DNA of 64,000 nucleotides from Pagrus major. Taxonomy: Eukaryota > Chordata > Actinopteri > Spariformes > Sparidae. The stretch's first letter is position 1. Every line of letters starts with the position of its first letter. The DNA is taken from assembly GCF_040436345.1 (NCBI RefSeq), contig NC_133230.1, forward strand, positions 24,562,197 through 24,626,196, given 5' to 3'. A model generated the notes under the pieces. It was not told the DNA's origin, ran no database searches, and saw only the letters and a program-made list of their open reading frames with translations. The translations under genes were made by a program, and so were the position numbers. Below are positions 1 to 15,139 of the stretch, piece after piece.

Positions 1-860
1 GTCAGTTAATCAATCAGCAGATCAGAAGGATATTCATCAGCAACTATCATGATAATAATTTAATTGTTTCAGTCATTTGCTGCTTTTGTTTGTCATTTAT
101 GACAGTAAATGAAGAGTCTTTTTTGGACTGTTGGCTGGATGAAAGAAGCAGGTACTGTACCTAAGTACAATTTTACGGTATTTGTACTTTACTGAAGTAT
201 TTCCATTTTCCTCCACATCACACTTCAGTGTCAAATATTGTATTTTTACACCACTATAGTTATTTGGTAGCTGTAGTTAGTTTATATATTGCATGCATCA
301 GAGCCAAAACGGCACATTTTAAATAAATGTATTGTGTCTGCAATCAGATAGAAAATAACACTGATTCTGATACTCTGTTAATGGGCCAGGTCAATAATCA
401 GTCCACCCACATGATGCAATATATGTGCACGTAAATATGTGTACAATTTACTTGTATTTTGACCCACTGCCACTTTACTGGCTTTCTTCTCAATTTAAAG
501 TGGATTTTACATACATTTTGGATTTGTCCTTTCTGATGATTGCTTCTGTTTTCTGATATGCACTCCTACCTTGCACAACAATTTCTTCTTTGATAAATAA
601 AGTTCTATCATCATATCTCATAATGGGAAAAAAAACATTAAATATTCTTTTTCAGCAATTCAACAGCATTAAAAGTTCACAACAATGACTCTTAATTAGT
701 GCATGTCGTCAACTGGAAATTACATCTATTTGCCTCTAATTAATTCTAATTGCACATTTCATTTTTAAAAACACAGAGGCCTCTTGTGGTCAGAATGTAA
801 AACACATTTCAGAACCAAATAAAACAAAAGCAAATCTTTAAAGTAATACAAAAATATGTC
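1..860. repeat. Repeat-rich flank, no gene seen
   Basis: No coding exon is recognisable here. About 150-310 resembles one end of a dispersed fish hAT-type non-autonomous element: runs of 'gtacaattttac', 'gtactttactgaagtatt' and 'acaccactatag' match the AGTACTTGAGTA-type repeats seen again at 16.8-17.2 kb. An AATAAA on the plus strand near 596-601 sits in a 'gataaataaagttctatcatc' context that looks like the 3' tail of a LINE or the end of a plus-strand transcript. The rest is AT-rich sequence without features. Confidence 0.4.
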
Positions 861-862
861 TT

Positions 863-868
863 TTTATT
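863..868 (-). promoter_or_regulatory. tmem39b: Poly(A) signal of TMEM39B
   Basis: Plus-strand TTTATT, which reads AATAAA on the minus strand. It lies about 115 bases after the TMEM39B stop codon, so the 3' UTR would be short. Confidence 0.6.
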
Positions 869-980
869 ATGGCAGATCAGAACAAAAACGTGACACAAAA
901 TGCAGTTTGTAGAAAAAATACAGAGCTCTTAGGCATGTTTGTGTTGTTCCAAACTGAATGCGACCGATAATAACTTAAGT

Positions 981-5600
<4,620 letters not shown>

Positions 5601-5699
5601 TGATAGATGGGGGCGCGGATATGTTAGCGACCTGTGGGAGGAGAGTCGTTTTAAAGGAACATTCCGCCGATATCCAGACAGACACAACAAGGAAGGGAA

Positions 5700-6740
5700 G
5701 GCAATGTGTTTTTATGACGGGTAATATACTTTTACTTTTAACATTTATGATAATTTGTAACTGCAGTTTCAACAATTGACCACTTGTTTTACACATGGCT
5801 GTTGCAGGTGCATATACTGTATCATAACATGTTTGGTGCAACTGTGCACTGAATGATGGAGTGTCTTATCCATTATTATGGAAATTGTATTATTTTGTAT
5901 ATTAATTAATAGTTGTATATATGAGTTTTGCTTTTGCTTGACTTAAGCTACATGGGCTATGACTTATGAACATATAAACTGGGAAAAGGCATACAATGCT
6001 TTCCCAATTGTTATAGGGCCACAAATGAATGGACAAATTTGTCGACACAGACACAGATCAGGATTTTATGGCCGTGACTGAGGGTATCAGCACTTTATCC
6101 TCTCACTGGGGCCAGCAGTGTCCCACCAAAAGCTCCAGGCACAGTAGCAACAATTCTTAACTGTGTATGAAGGCGTTGTGCGTGCAATCACCTGACAAGG
6201 AGGTGCAGTATGTAGTTTCAGACTTGACATGCTGTTACACAAAAAAGCTAATTTCACTCTATTTTCACAAATCATCAGTCTTGATTACATGGGCCGCAAA
6301 ACTGGTTATTCCAGGTCTTCAAATGGCATATAGCTAACAGTCATTTGACTTGCATGTGATGTGTGTTGCATGTGAAGTGACAGGGCAGCAAGTCCAAACA
6401 AGACAACATAAGGCTGTAGTCAGAATGGGCTCCATGTGCATGTAAGAGGAGACTGAACAGTACGACTGTCTTTTACTCATTGAAACCATCCAGCTAATAC
6501 AATCTATACACTTTTTCTGATCCAAACGCATGCCAAGACATTTAATATCTGTCAACCCCGGTCCTCAGAGACTCACCCTGCATGTTTTAGACGTTTCCTG
6601 GCCCTAACATACCTGATTCAAATGATCAGCCCGTTATTAACCTCTGCTTTAGTCTGATAGTGACCCCTTTTTTTCTTTTTAAAGCATGCATTTTGGGACA
6701 GGGTGATGTCCCAATTAAGTAAATAATCAAGGAACACATT
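5700..6740. other. Intergenic stretch between TMEM39B and the KHDRBS1 3' end
   Basis: No gene seen. About 6550-6650 ('ggtcctcagagactcaccc...catgttttagacgtttcc...tgattcaaatgatcagcc') matches a dispersed repeat type common in fish genomes. The remainder is unremarkable AT-rich DNA. Confidence 0.5.
6550..6650. repeat. Dispersed fish repeat fragment
   Basis: About 100 bases resembling the 'CTCGAGAGCCACCCTGCATG...GATTCAAATGATCAGC' repeat, recognised from general familiarity. Class uncertain (perhaps a non-autonomous DNA element). Confidence 0.45.
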
Positions 6741-7706
6741 TTCATAAAAAACTTTATTTTCATAAAAAGGCAGGTAAAAATGTCTTCAGTGTAAAAATAT
6801 TGTAAATCTGGACACATTCATTTAAAAAAATAAAAAATTAAACATGTACTTGCTACAGCAATATTTAAGAGCAGAGCATTTTCTCAGTGACTGAGAAAGC
6901 TCTCTGCACTTTTAAAAAAAAAAAAAAGACCCCAGACAAATCCCTTCAGGGATAAAGAAGCAATCAGTCTCAGAGACTCTGCATGACCTCTGCTCTTTCC
7001 AGGAACTTTCAATGGACCTGTTAAAGACAGAAACAAGGATTTAATCATCTTAAAACAGCTGAATTAAAGATCTGTCGTCTGTGATCTCTTTTCAACTGAC
7101 CTTAAATGTCTCGTAAACTGTGGTTCAATGTGTCAACTGCACCTACACAGTTGTGTGACAACCTAAGAAGAGAAACAGAAATGAGATCTTGGGACATACC
7201 AGCGCCTGCATGCATACAGTGAACAACAAACATGCAGCACTAACATTATACTACAAAAATTTCATGCAACTCAAGCTGAAGGATTTTTGTCCACCAATGG
7301 GATGTTTTAACGCTTTGAGTGCAACTAGTAATTTTCATTAATCTACATTCTACAGAAATTATCAAGATGGAAATTGTTAAGTATTGAGTGAAATGAATGG
7401 ACCATTATTGGTTTTATTTGAGCAAGAGTTGCATCACAACCATTTCTGATTGTTTGGTACGGCTTATTTTGCTCGGAATAACTACAGATAGCATAATTTT
7501 GTACTTCAATGTTTTTGATATGTTTTGATGACTTGCATTACTTGATGTTTTGCACAGAAAACAATACAAAAATCTAACAAATGAGTGTTGGGGTTAGTTT
7601 TACCTTCTTGTGGCGATCTTTAGGCTTTTAGAATCCTCTCCTCTGCGATTTTTTTCTTTTATAAAAACCAGCCCGCATGACTTTGCATCAAAGTCAAGTA
7701 AGATCC
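6740..7706 (-). other. khdrbs1: Candidate alternative 3'-terminal exons of KHDRBS1
   Basis: Three minus-strand segments have matched splice signals. Segment X is 7706-7604 (acceptor TTGCAG, donor GTAAAA). Segment Y is 7162-7101 (acceptor CTTCTTAG, donor GTCAGT). Segment Z runs from 7017 (acceptor TTTAACAG) to the AATAAA at 6758-6753. KHDRBS1 exon 8 ends with one base of a codon; joining it to X keeps the frame open through all of X (beginning GILLDFDAKSCGLVF, ending KIATR) and Y, stopping at a TAA at the very end of Y. This would replace the normal C-terminus with about 53 different residues. It is inference from splice signals and phase; an open frame of 103 bases can arise by chance. No transcript evidence is available here. 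Confidence 0.4.
6753..6758 (-). promoter_or_regulatory. khdrbs1: Distal poly(A) signal, KHDRBS1 region
   Basis: TTTATT on the plus strand reads AATAAA on the minus strand. It would end the candidate alternative 3' exon at 7017 and below, or a very long KHDRBS1 3' UTR. Confidence 0.45.
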
Positions 7707-9022
7707 CTGCAAGCTTGATTTGAAATACTGTTGAGATTCAGTTATTTCAAGTGGCTGAAGATACATTGCTCTCTTGAGAGCTTGAATAGATACACTAACT
7801 AAAGATTAATGACAATACATGTTCAAGCACTATATCAATCAAGTCAAATATGTATTTGGCAGCACATTACCTCAAGGAATGATGAGCTTTATTTGTTTTT
7901 GAAGGTGACATTACAAGTGTCATTTAGAGTAGTTTTGAAGACAGACGAAGAGGATAAGCTCATTGTCAAAACACTGCTTTTGATTTTTTTTTGTCAGGCT
8001 GACGTGTATACATACAGCTTATTCAGCGTTGGTGAGAAACCAGTGAGGACCACTTTCACAAACTGAAGGCATTCCTTTGGTACAACAAAGGCAAAATACC
8101 ATGTTTAGATTGATTAAAAAGAAACTAGAAACTTTATTGAAACACGCACTGCAGAAAAACATTTTGGGATATATTTAGTAACCTATTTAGCCAAAAGGTA
8201 CACAAGCATTATGCATTTTGGAGACGATACGGCTTAAAGCATACACAGTTGTCCTAAAGTTATGTACAAAATATTGAGTTGGCTGCAGCCTTTCTTACAC
8301 ACAATTAGGATTGTTAATCCTTCAAGCTTTACAAGAATTAGTCGATCATAGGCGATGATTTTGCATGAAATTGTACGACAGATCATGATATACCAATTGT
8401 AAAGGATGGCAAAAATAGAAACATTTTTCAAATGGATTTCAATAGTATTTTTGGAGATTATATCTTCATACAAGACTAGATTTGTATTGCAGTATTATCA
8501 AATGAAAATAGACTTTTGTTTTTAAAATCAAAACAGCTCAGGGCTGTGTTTGAGATTGCAACTAAGTCTTTTCTAGTTATAGTAAAGTTACATTGAGGTG
8601 TTATGAATAATTTTTGTGCAGTCATGAAGGACTTTTAAAAAATGCAGCCTACATGAGAGGAGGTAATCGCCACAATCACGTTTTGTCAAGAACAATTAAC
8701 TGATTCGATAACCATCAAATATCACTAAAATGTCACTCTTGTTCCTTTGTTAGGTTTATGTCACTAGGACCTCAACTGCCAACTACGCAACTGAAACAAA
8801 CATTAAATGGAAACAGGTATAAACAATGAAAAACCTCAATGTTTCTCCTCTGGCATTCTATGATACATCCAACAAAACGTCCCTACCGAGTTTAAAAAAA
8901 CAAAAATAAAATAAAACCATAATAAAAAAAAAAGGGAGCCGACGAGAGGGAAATTACTTTTGAAAAGTTCAGAGAGTTACAATCTGAGACAGTTGCAATA
9001 GCAACTCTCTACCAGTAGCCGT
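7707..9022 (-). other. khdrbs1: KHDRBS1 3' UTR and downstream sequence
   Basis: Sequence following the KHDRBS1 stop at 9023. A proximal poly(A) signal (TTTATT on plus, AATAAA on minus) lies at 8133-8138, giving a 3' UTR of roughly 0.9 kb that is AT-rich with several T-runs. Between 7707 and about 8120 nothing is recognised apart from possible intron sequence before candidate exon X. Confidence 0.6.
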
Positions 9023-12000
9023 TCAGTATCTTCCATATGGGTGCTCTCTGTACGATCCCTTTGGCTGCCTGGACATTGGGGCTTTGCCTCCACCGCCGGA
9101 GTTGGACCATGAGTTGTCCCAGTCATCTTGAGCTACAAAGACAGGAAAGAGAAACATCAGTTAATACTCATGGTGAGGTAGACACCAAGTCCAGTCAGTG
9201 CCCCACTAAGGTCTTTGATGAGTGCATGTGCTACATGGTAATTAGATGCCAATTTCAAAATCTTACCGTAAGGCTCATATGCTGCTTCCTGGGCCTCTCC
9301 ATGTCCATAGTCATAATATTCAGTATCCCTGTAGGCAGGAAAGTGGTGTTAATACAGTACACCAATTTAAATAGTCTCAAAGTCACTCAAATTCATTTTG
9401 ACTTACGCAGGTGCAGATTGCTGACTGTAGTAGTTATCATATCCCTCATAGGCAGGCTCTGCATACGATTCTTCATATGGAGGCTACAAGGAAAACAGAT
9501 TGATAGTTAGACATCAAAAGCTGCGTTATGTCAACTTTGGCAACCCCGACCTGGAGGAACTTACATAGTCCTCATAGCCATCAGCTTTGGGTTGTGACCC
9601 TGAAGGAGGACCTGCCTGGTGGGACATGGCTGCAGAGGGGAGCATCCTCGGAGCTCCTGCTGCAGGAGGTCTGGAGCGGGCGGCTGAACCTCCTCTGCTA
9701 GAATTGGAGGGTGGTCCACCCCTACCCGATGGTGCGCCTCTAGGAGCATTGCCCCGTCCTAGTCCGCCACGTGGAGCGCCACCACGCATTGCTCCTCGAG
9801 GGCCACCGCGTGGCATTCCACGGCCTCTGTGGAAAGTTTGCCAGGTCGGAAAACATGATCAGCAAAACAAGAGACCAGAGAACCAAATAGCACTGCATCA
9901 AGCATACAGGTATCTGTTGTGTAAGCATCTTCGTACACGGTTTGAGTGAGAAAGTGTACATATTTAACATGCCAATTCAATGTGTTTGTTGTAATATGCT
10001 ATGGTAGAAGTATTATTGCCATTGAGTCATGCTTCTACCTTGGTCCTCCAGCACCAGGTGGTCCACCTCTGCCCCGTCCGAGGTGACCACCGCGTCCCCT
10101 GCCTGAACCATCCTGGGATCCATTCAAAAAGTGAGGGTCCATGTAGGGATCGTGCTCACCAGGTTCCTAGAGACAGAAACAGTCTGTTAAGCATGGCAGT
10201 CTGGTAAGGAATTTGCCTGCACGCTTGGAACGAAAAGATGTTTCAATTACATGTTTCTGTAATTGGGATTTGCGAGGTTAGACACGCACCGGGATAAGGA
10301 ACTTCTTGACCTCCTCCATGGCATGGGCCATGCGCAGATAGGCTTCGGGGATGGGTGCCATCACCTCAATGAACACATGCAGCTCCATGGCCAGGTGAGC
10401 ATATTTGGCCTCACCGCCCTTCCTCAGCTCCTCCTCCTGATGAAGAAATGCAAATGGTAATCACATTAAACATCAGCAGCAGGAGTGATATGGTTTAACA
10501 TTTGATCAGTCCATCAAGGAGGATTTATTCTAAACGTACCTTATTCTTGTCCCTCATGGAACCTTTACCCAGAACTGAAATCTTGGCACCTGTCTCTTCC
10601 TGAAGTCTCTTGATAGTGCTGCCCTGAGGTCCCAGAAGCTTACCAACAAAGTTGACCTGTGGGAAACATTTCAGTTAAATTGTGGCACTTTTTACTACCA
10701 TCACAAGAGAAGCCAATTGCCTGTATATAAAAATGAGGGCAGGCTCAAGTACAGTCGGCCCATTTAATGGTTGTCACATTCAGCTCAAAAATTCCTCTCC
10801 GCAGTAGTTGTCTCAGCCCCCTCCATCTCATAAACTGCCGTTTTAGACTACTGCAAACTCATTCATGCAGAAACTAGCTTAGTAGGACACTGGGCGCATG
10901 ACTTGACTAATTCTGGGACAGCAAGGCTAGAGGAGGTAGGGGTGATTAGATACACAGGATCAGTCGGACATGAACAACACGCTTGAGCAAACTGTTTAAA
11001 TTTCAAGGCCAAGCGCTGGGGGAGATAAGTCTCATTCATTTTTAACCACAGAGTGAGAAAAAGAAAATACAGCAGTAATAGTCCCACTTAACACAGCTGA
11101 CTGATCAGCCTGTGTGGCCATACCCCCTGGGAACAATAGACTGTAGTCAGATCCTGAATGCAGGGGAAGGAAAGAAAATGCTTACCCTCGGGTACTGCTT
11201 GGTAGGAATGAGTACTCGTTCTTTGAGTTTGAGATTCTTCGTTGCAAACAGATCAAGATATGTTTCCTTCTCTGGCTCTTTCTTGGTTTCACCTTTCTGG
11301 ATCCTCTCGATCTCTGCAAACAAGAAATGTTTTTAAGCACGGGACATTCAGATACAATGAACAACTAGCCGAACACATCGAAACGTATATGCAGTGTTAG
11401 CCAAAATGGGAATGGTTTCAGGTGATCGTGTAGCAGCCAGGTACAACACAGCTTTGTGTTCTACAGCTTCAGTGCAATCGCAAGCGTTTGGGTCATCATC
11501 TACCATAGTCTCTGGGAGTCTCAAATGTTTTATGTACCGTGGGTATTATGATCAAAATGTACCTTGCACGAATCGAGTCGATGTGGCCCATTCAAGTCAT
11601 TCAATGAGTTGTTAATAACGTCTTACTGGAAAATGCTGATTCTTGCATATACATTTTTATACATCTCGCCGAATAATTTGACTGCCTGGTGGAAATAACA
11701 AAACCCGATACGTTTTAAACAGAGAGGGTTTGACCCACATCGCTATCAACCACGTGTTTACCGCGCCATTGTTCGGGCCTCTGTCGGCCGCTCGAGACGC
11801 TAGGCCTCACACCGAGCTAACGCTAGCTACCGTTGTCTGGGTTAGCTTTGCTAAGCTAGCAAGCAATCGCATTACCTGCAGAAATAAGTTTCATGGCGTG
11901 CGTGAAGGATGAATCCAAGCTGTCCTTTTCAGCTAGGAGCTCCGGGAGGTACTTCGTGTCTTCCATTTTGATTTTCTTCTCTGCTGGGCTTGACTCTACG

Positions 12001-12041
12001 TCGGACTCGGATGTACTCCTTTTAGCACTCGACTGGCTCAT
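9023..12041 (-). CDS. khdrbs1: KHDRBS1 / Sam68, STAR-family RNA-binding protein (9 exons, 398 aa)
   Basis: Minus-strand exons: 12041-11876, 11313-11186, 10656-10540, 10436-10290, 10166-10039, 9826-9565, 9483-9407, 9328-9267 and 9132-9023. All are in phase, total 398 aa. The QUA1 region ([20 protein letters not shown], about residues 30-50) is followed by a maxi-KH domain ([20 protein letters not shown], about residues 100-190), then RG/RGG-rich segments encoded by exons 5-6, a tyrosine-rich segment (exons 6-8) and the C-terminus [10 protein letters not shown], which in mammalian Sam68 is the nuclear localisation signal. Sam68 binds U(U/A)AA-type RNA and regulates alternative splicing and signalling as a Src-family substrate. 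The N-terminus before QUA1 is only about 30 residues and lacks the proline-rich SH3-binding stretch of the human protein (443 aa). Zebrafish has two khdrbs1 copies; which one this is cannot be told. Confidence 0.95.
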
Positions 12042-12360
12042 ATAGTAAGTTAACCCGGTTAACGAACGAAGCCTTGCTAGGTTCGCTGGTTCTGGTTAAA
12101 ACTGCAGCTACGCAGGTAACAGCAGTGTCCGTCAAACTGTGGTCTAGACGGTGAAATTGCAAAACCGCCCGGTGTCTTGCTCTCCTCAATGGACAAAGGA
12201 GGAATGGCGCAGCTGCATTTGAGTGTGCTGGGAGGAAGGAGCACAGGAGGAGACAATGACGTCACCGCCAGAGAGCGCCGGGGTACAGGCAACAATCCCG
12301 AGGAGCGTGTTACAGCGCTCCTTCCTCCCAGTGGGAGATTAAGTAGGTCAACCAAGATAC
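12042..12360 (-). promoter_or_regulatory. khdrbs1: KHDRBS1 promoter region with consensus CRE
   Basis: GC-richer sequence just upstream of the KHDRBS1 start. A perfect palindromic cAMP-response element, TGACGTCA, is at 12257-12264, about 215 bases from the ATG. No TATA box is evident. Promoter assignment is by position; the CRE is read directly. Confidence 0.5.
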
Positions 12361-14670
12361 CAAGGTTTAGCTGTACCCATCCATTAAGTTATGAAAATGA
12401 AAAAGCAATTGCATGTTTTCTTTTTTTTCCCCCCAGTTATCCACCATGATCCCGTTTATAAATAATAGGAAAGATGTATCCCTTGTGTCCATCTGTTTCT
12501 TCACTTTTTGTATTAATCATGCATCTGCACCATACTGTGTGTGGAGCTGAGTATGTTTGCAGGAAATGCACCAGGGATGTGTTCCAACTATGCAACTGTA
12601 ATGAATCCAAGGCCTTGGCTTAAAAGCAGAGTACCAGTTTCACCAGGATATGTGATGAAAAACAAGAAAAAAGGTTATACTTCTTCTTCTTTCAGGGTTT
12701 TTATACCCAAACACACCTCATATCAACAGGTGATAGATATGTGAATCTTTAAACAGTCCTAAATACTGAAAACTGATTGTTATACTTGATTGTTTTTAGG
12801 AGGATCATTTGTCTCTCTGTTATGCTGTGACAAACAAACTGTCCCAGCTGAACATGTAAATGACTGTAATCAATAGGCCCTATCCCTTCGGGATCAGTTG
12901 AAACAATGGTGTGATTCATTTAAAATAAGTGTGTTTGCAACTTGCAGCTTTATTAATAATATTACAAGACGCTGTACCATCAAAATGATTTTGAAGCTGT
13001 TATTGACTCAGAGAGACATAGTGAAAATGCATTTTTGTTTGCATGCATGCCGTATTTTTTCTTTTTTGTTGCTGCATATTTCACAATCAGGAACAGCAAG
13101 TGATAAACGTTTTTTTTTTTTACTGCACCACATGGCATTCACACCTTTCCCTGAAGATAAACCGCAAGTTCTTTAATTAAAAGTGACTACTGCATCAGCT
13201 TCTAATATCCTTCCGACTGTGGGGTTTTTATGTCTCCCGCTATTTCATTGTCCAAAACAACAGAACTCGTATCTGCTCATTTCTTTTATTATAAAATGTG
13301 ACGCTGCACATAACACCACAATTTCCTTTCCAAGCCAAATTATATTTTCAGAAAGTACACTTTTTGCAATTTCTGTAACATCAAATATCCTCACCACATT
13401 GTTGCTGTGTGCTCTGATCATGATGAACCCATCTGTCCTCAGGTTAATCCAGCGCCTCACATCCATAAAAAAGGTTCTTGTCTCTCGACCAACATTGAAG
13501 CATTTCTATCTTTATTTATTGATATACTTTCTACAGCTTAATTTAATATGATTTTCTATTATTATGCCCTGTAACATCAGCCAGCTGGCAACGGGTCTAT
13601 TAAGTCAAAACCTGACAAATGAACCTTAAAACATCATTGAAACAGTCCAGGTCCCATCTTGGGAGTCGCAATGGGTATTACAGACAATAGCAGCTTTAAT
13701 CCAATTGTCACTCACAACACAGTTTTGTTGCATAACCTGAAGAACTAGAACCTCATGTGTCACACTAATCGCTGTTATGCGGTGCATTGTATATGAACTT
13801 GGTCAATGACAATAAAGATGACTCTTTTAGCCATAACTGTTATAAATGTCAAAAATACTGCTGCCTGCACCTCCCTTCACTTAGCCATCATCTTACATTT
13901 AGTTGTATGGTCTGTTTAAATGTACTGTAGGCATTATTTATTCAGAACAGTTGTGAGAAACTGTCCAGGTTTGTTCAGTCAGTATAAAACAAAAGACACA
14001 AGCCCAGACATGACCATCCTTTTATCTAACACACAAGTGTTTTGCAAAATCTACTCATCTTGCATTTGACTGACTGCGCATGATTAACTGTGATCAAACA
14101 AAAGGCCAGAAAGTGGAATACGGGATTAATGAGCTATAATTGAATTAATTTCTTCAGAGCAAAACACTTGATGAATTATACCACGAACTGTTGAACAACC
14201 AGCATCAACACATCAACCATTTTCTCTTAATTCACACACAACATGAAGCACCAAACAAACTACACAAGAAAATACCACCTATTTGACTTTAGAATATATC
14301 ATATTTCTATGAAGGCAGACTGGTTTTGTCATCGAAATCAGTTTGACAGTCAGCCATACACTATAAAAGAAGATCCCTTGCTATGTTGAGTCCACAATTT
14401 TGGATTTAGTGCCCTGGGAAATGTAGAAATCAACAAATGAATCCAAATCAAGCAAATATTTTATCAAAAATAATGCAAACTCTACACTCTACAGGTGTGT
14501 GTGTGTCGCCAGGCTTAAACAGAGAGAAGAGTCAGTGTATGATTGTTACTAATATAATGCTGTGTTGAAGTCAAAGTGAATGGGTTATGGTTGTATTTCA
14601 TGATGTTTGCTGTGTAATTCTAAATTTTGTATATTGTATAAATAAAGTGAGACTTTATCTGTAAGTACCA
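12361..14670. other. Intergenic stretch, KHDRBS1 to ZBTB8OS
   Basis: No supported gene. Open frames up to about 120 codons between 12.9 and 13.55 kb are AT-rich and resemble no family I know. A 'caatgacaataaagatgac' segment near 13803-13821 looks like the 3' tail of an L2-type LINE or related SINE. A plus-strand AATAAA near 14640-14646 is not linked to any exon. Confidence 0.5.
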
Positions 14671-14677
14671 GCAATCA

Positions 14678-14722
14678 TTTATTCAATTCCTCAGAAGAAA
14701 TATAAACGTCTGTTGATTTATT
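14678..14722 (-). promoter_or_regulatory. zbtb8os: Candidate poly(A) signals of ZBTB8OS
   Basis: Two plus-strand TTTATT sites (14717-14722 and 14678-14683), each AATAAA on the minus strand, about 420-460 bases after the archease stop codon. Confidence 0.5.
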
Positions 14723-15139
14723 TACAATGATTAATAAGGCGCCAACACAACATCAAAATGTATGATAAATAAGATTCTTTAAAAGCATTTCAAGTAAAAC
14801 TGGGTTGATGAATGTATTACAATCAAGTTCTATTATTTAAATGCATTTCCCTGCATATAATCCTGGACGTCTCATTTACATGTAAGGTTTTTGAAATAAT
14901 GCAACTCATAATGTCAATATAGTATCAAATCATATATAATCTGTCAGAGAGCTCTTTCATTGTACTGTGTGCACACATAACCATAAGAAACGCTTCTGTT
15001 AGTGAGAAGTTCAGCCGACTGTAGAAAACCTGATTTTACAAGTCAGTAATCAGTGTCTTAGATAAAAGGCCTCTTAAATTGGCCATGTAGAAATTCCAGT
15101 TCATTGAACCAGGAGTGCGGGCTTCATCTGGAAGTATCC

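Noticed and set aside
9037-9510. Plus-strand open frame of 157 codons
   Set aside because: It lies antisense across KHDRBS1 exons 7-9 and is a shadow of that coding sequence.
12898-13551. Open frames of 92 and 122 codons between KHDRBS1 and ZBTB8OS
   Set aside because: AT-rich, no recognisable domain, no splice partners, and nearby sequence looks like decayed repeat. Length is within chance for AT-rich DNA with few stops by composition.
14636-14660. Plus-strand AATAAA in a typical 3'-end context
   Set aside because: No plus-strand exon could be found upstream. It may be a LINE/SINE tail or the opposite strand of the archease 3' end.
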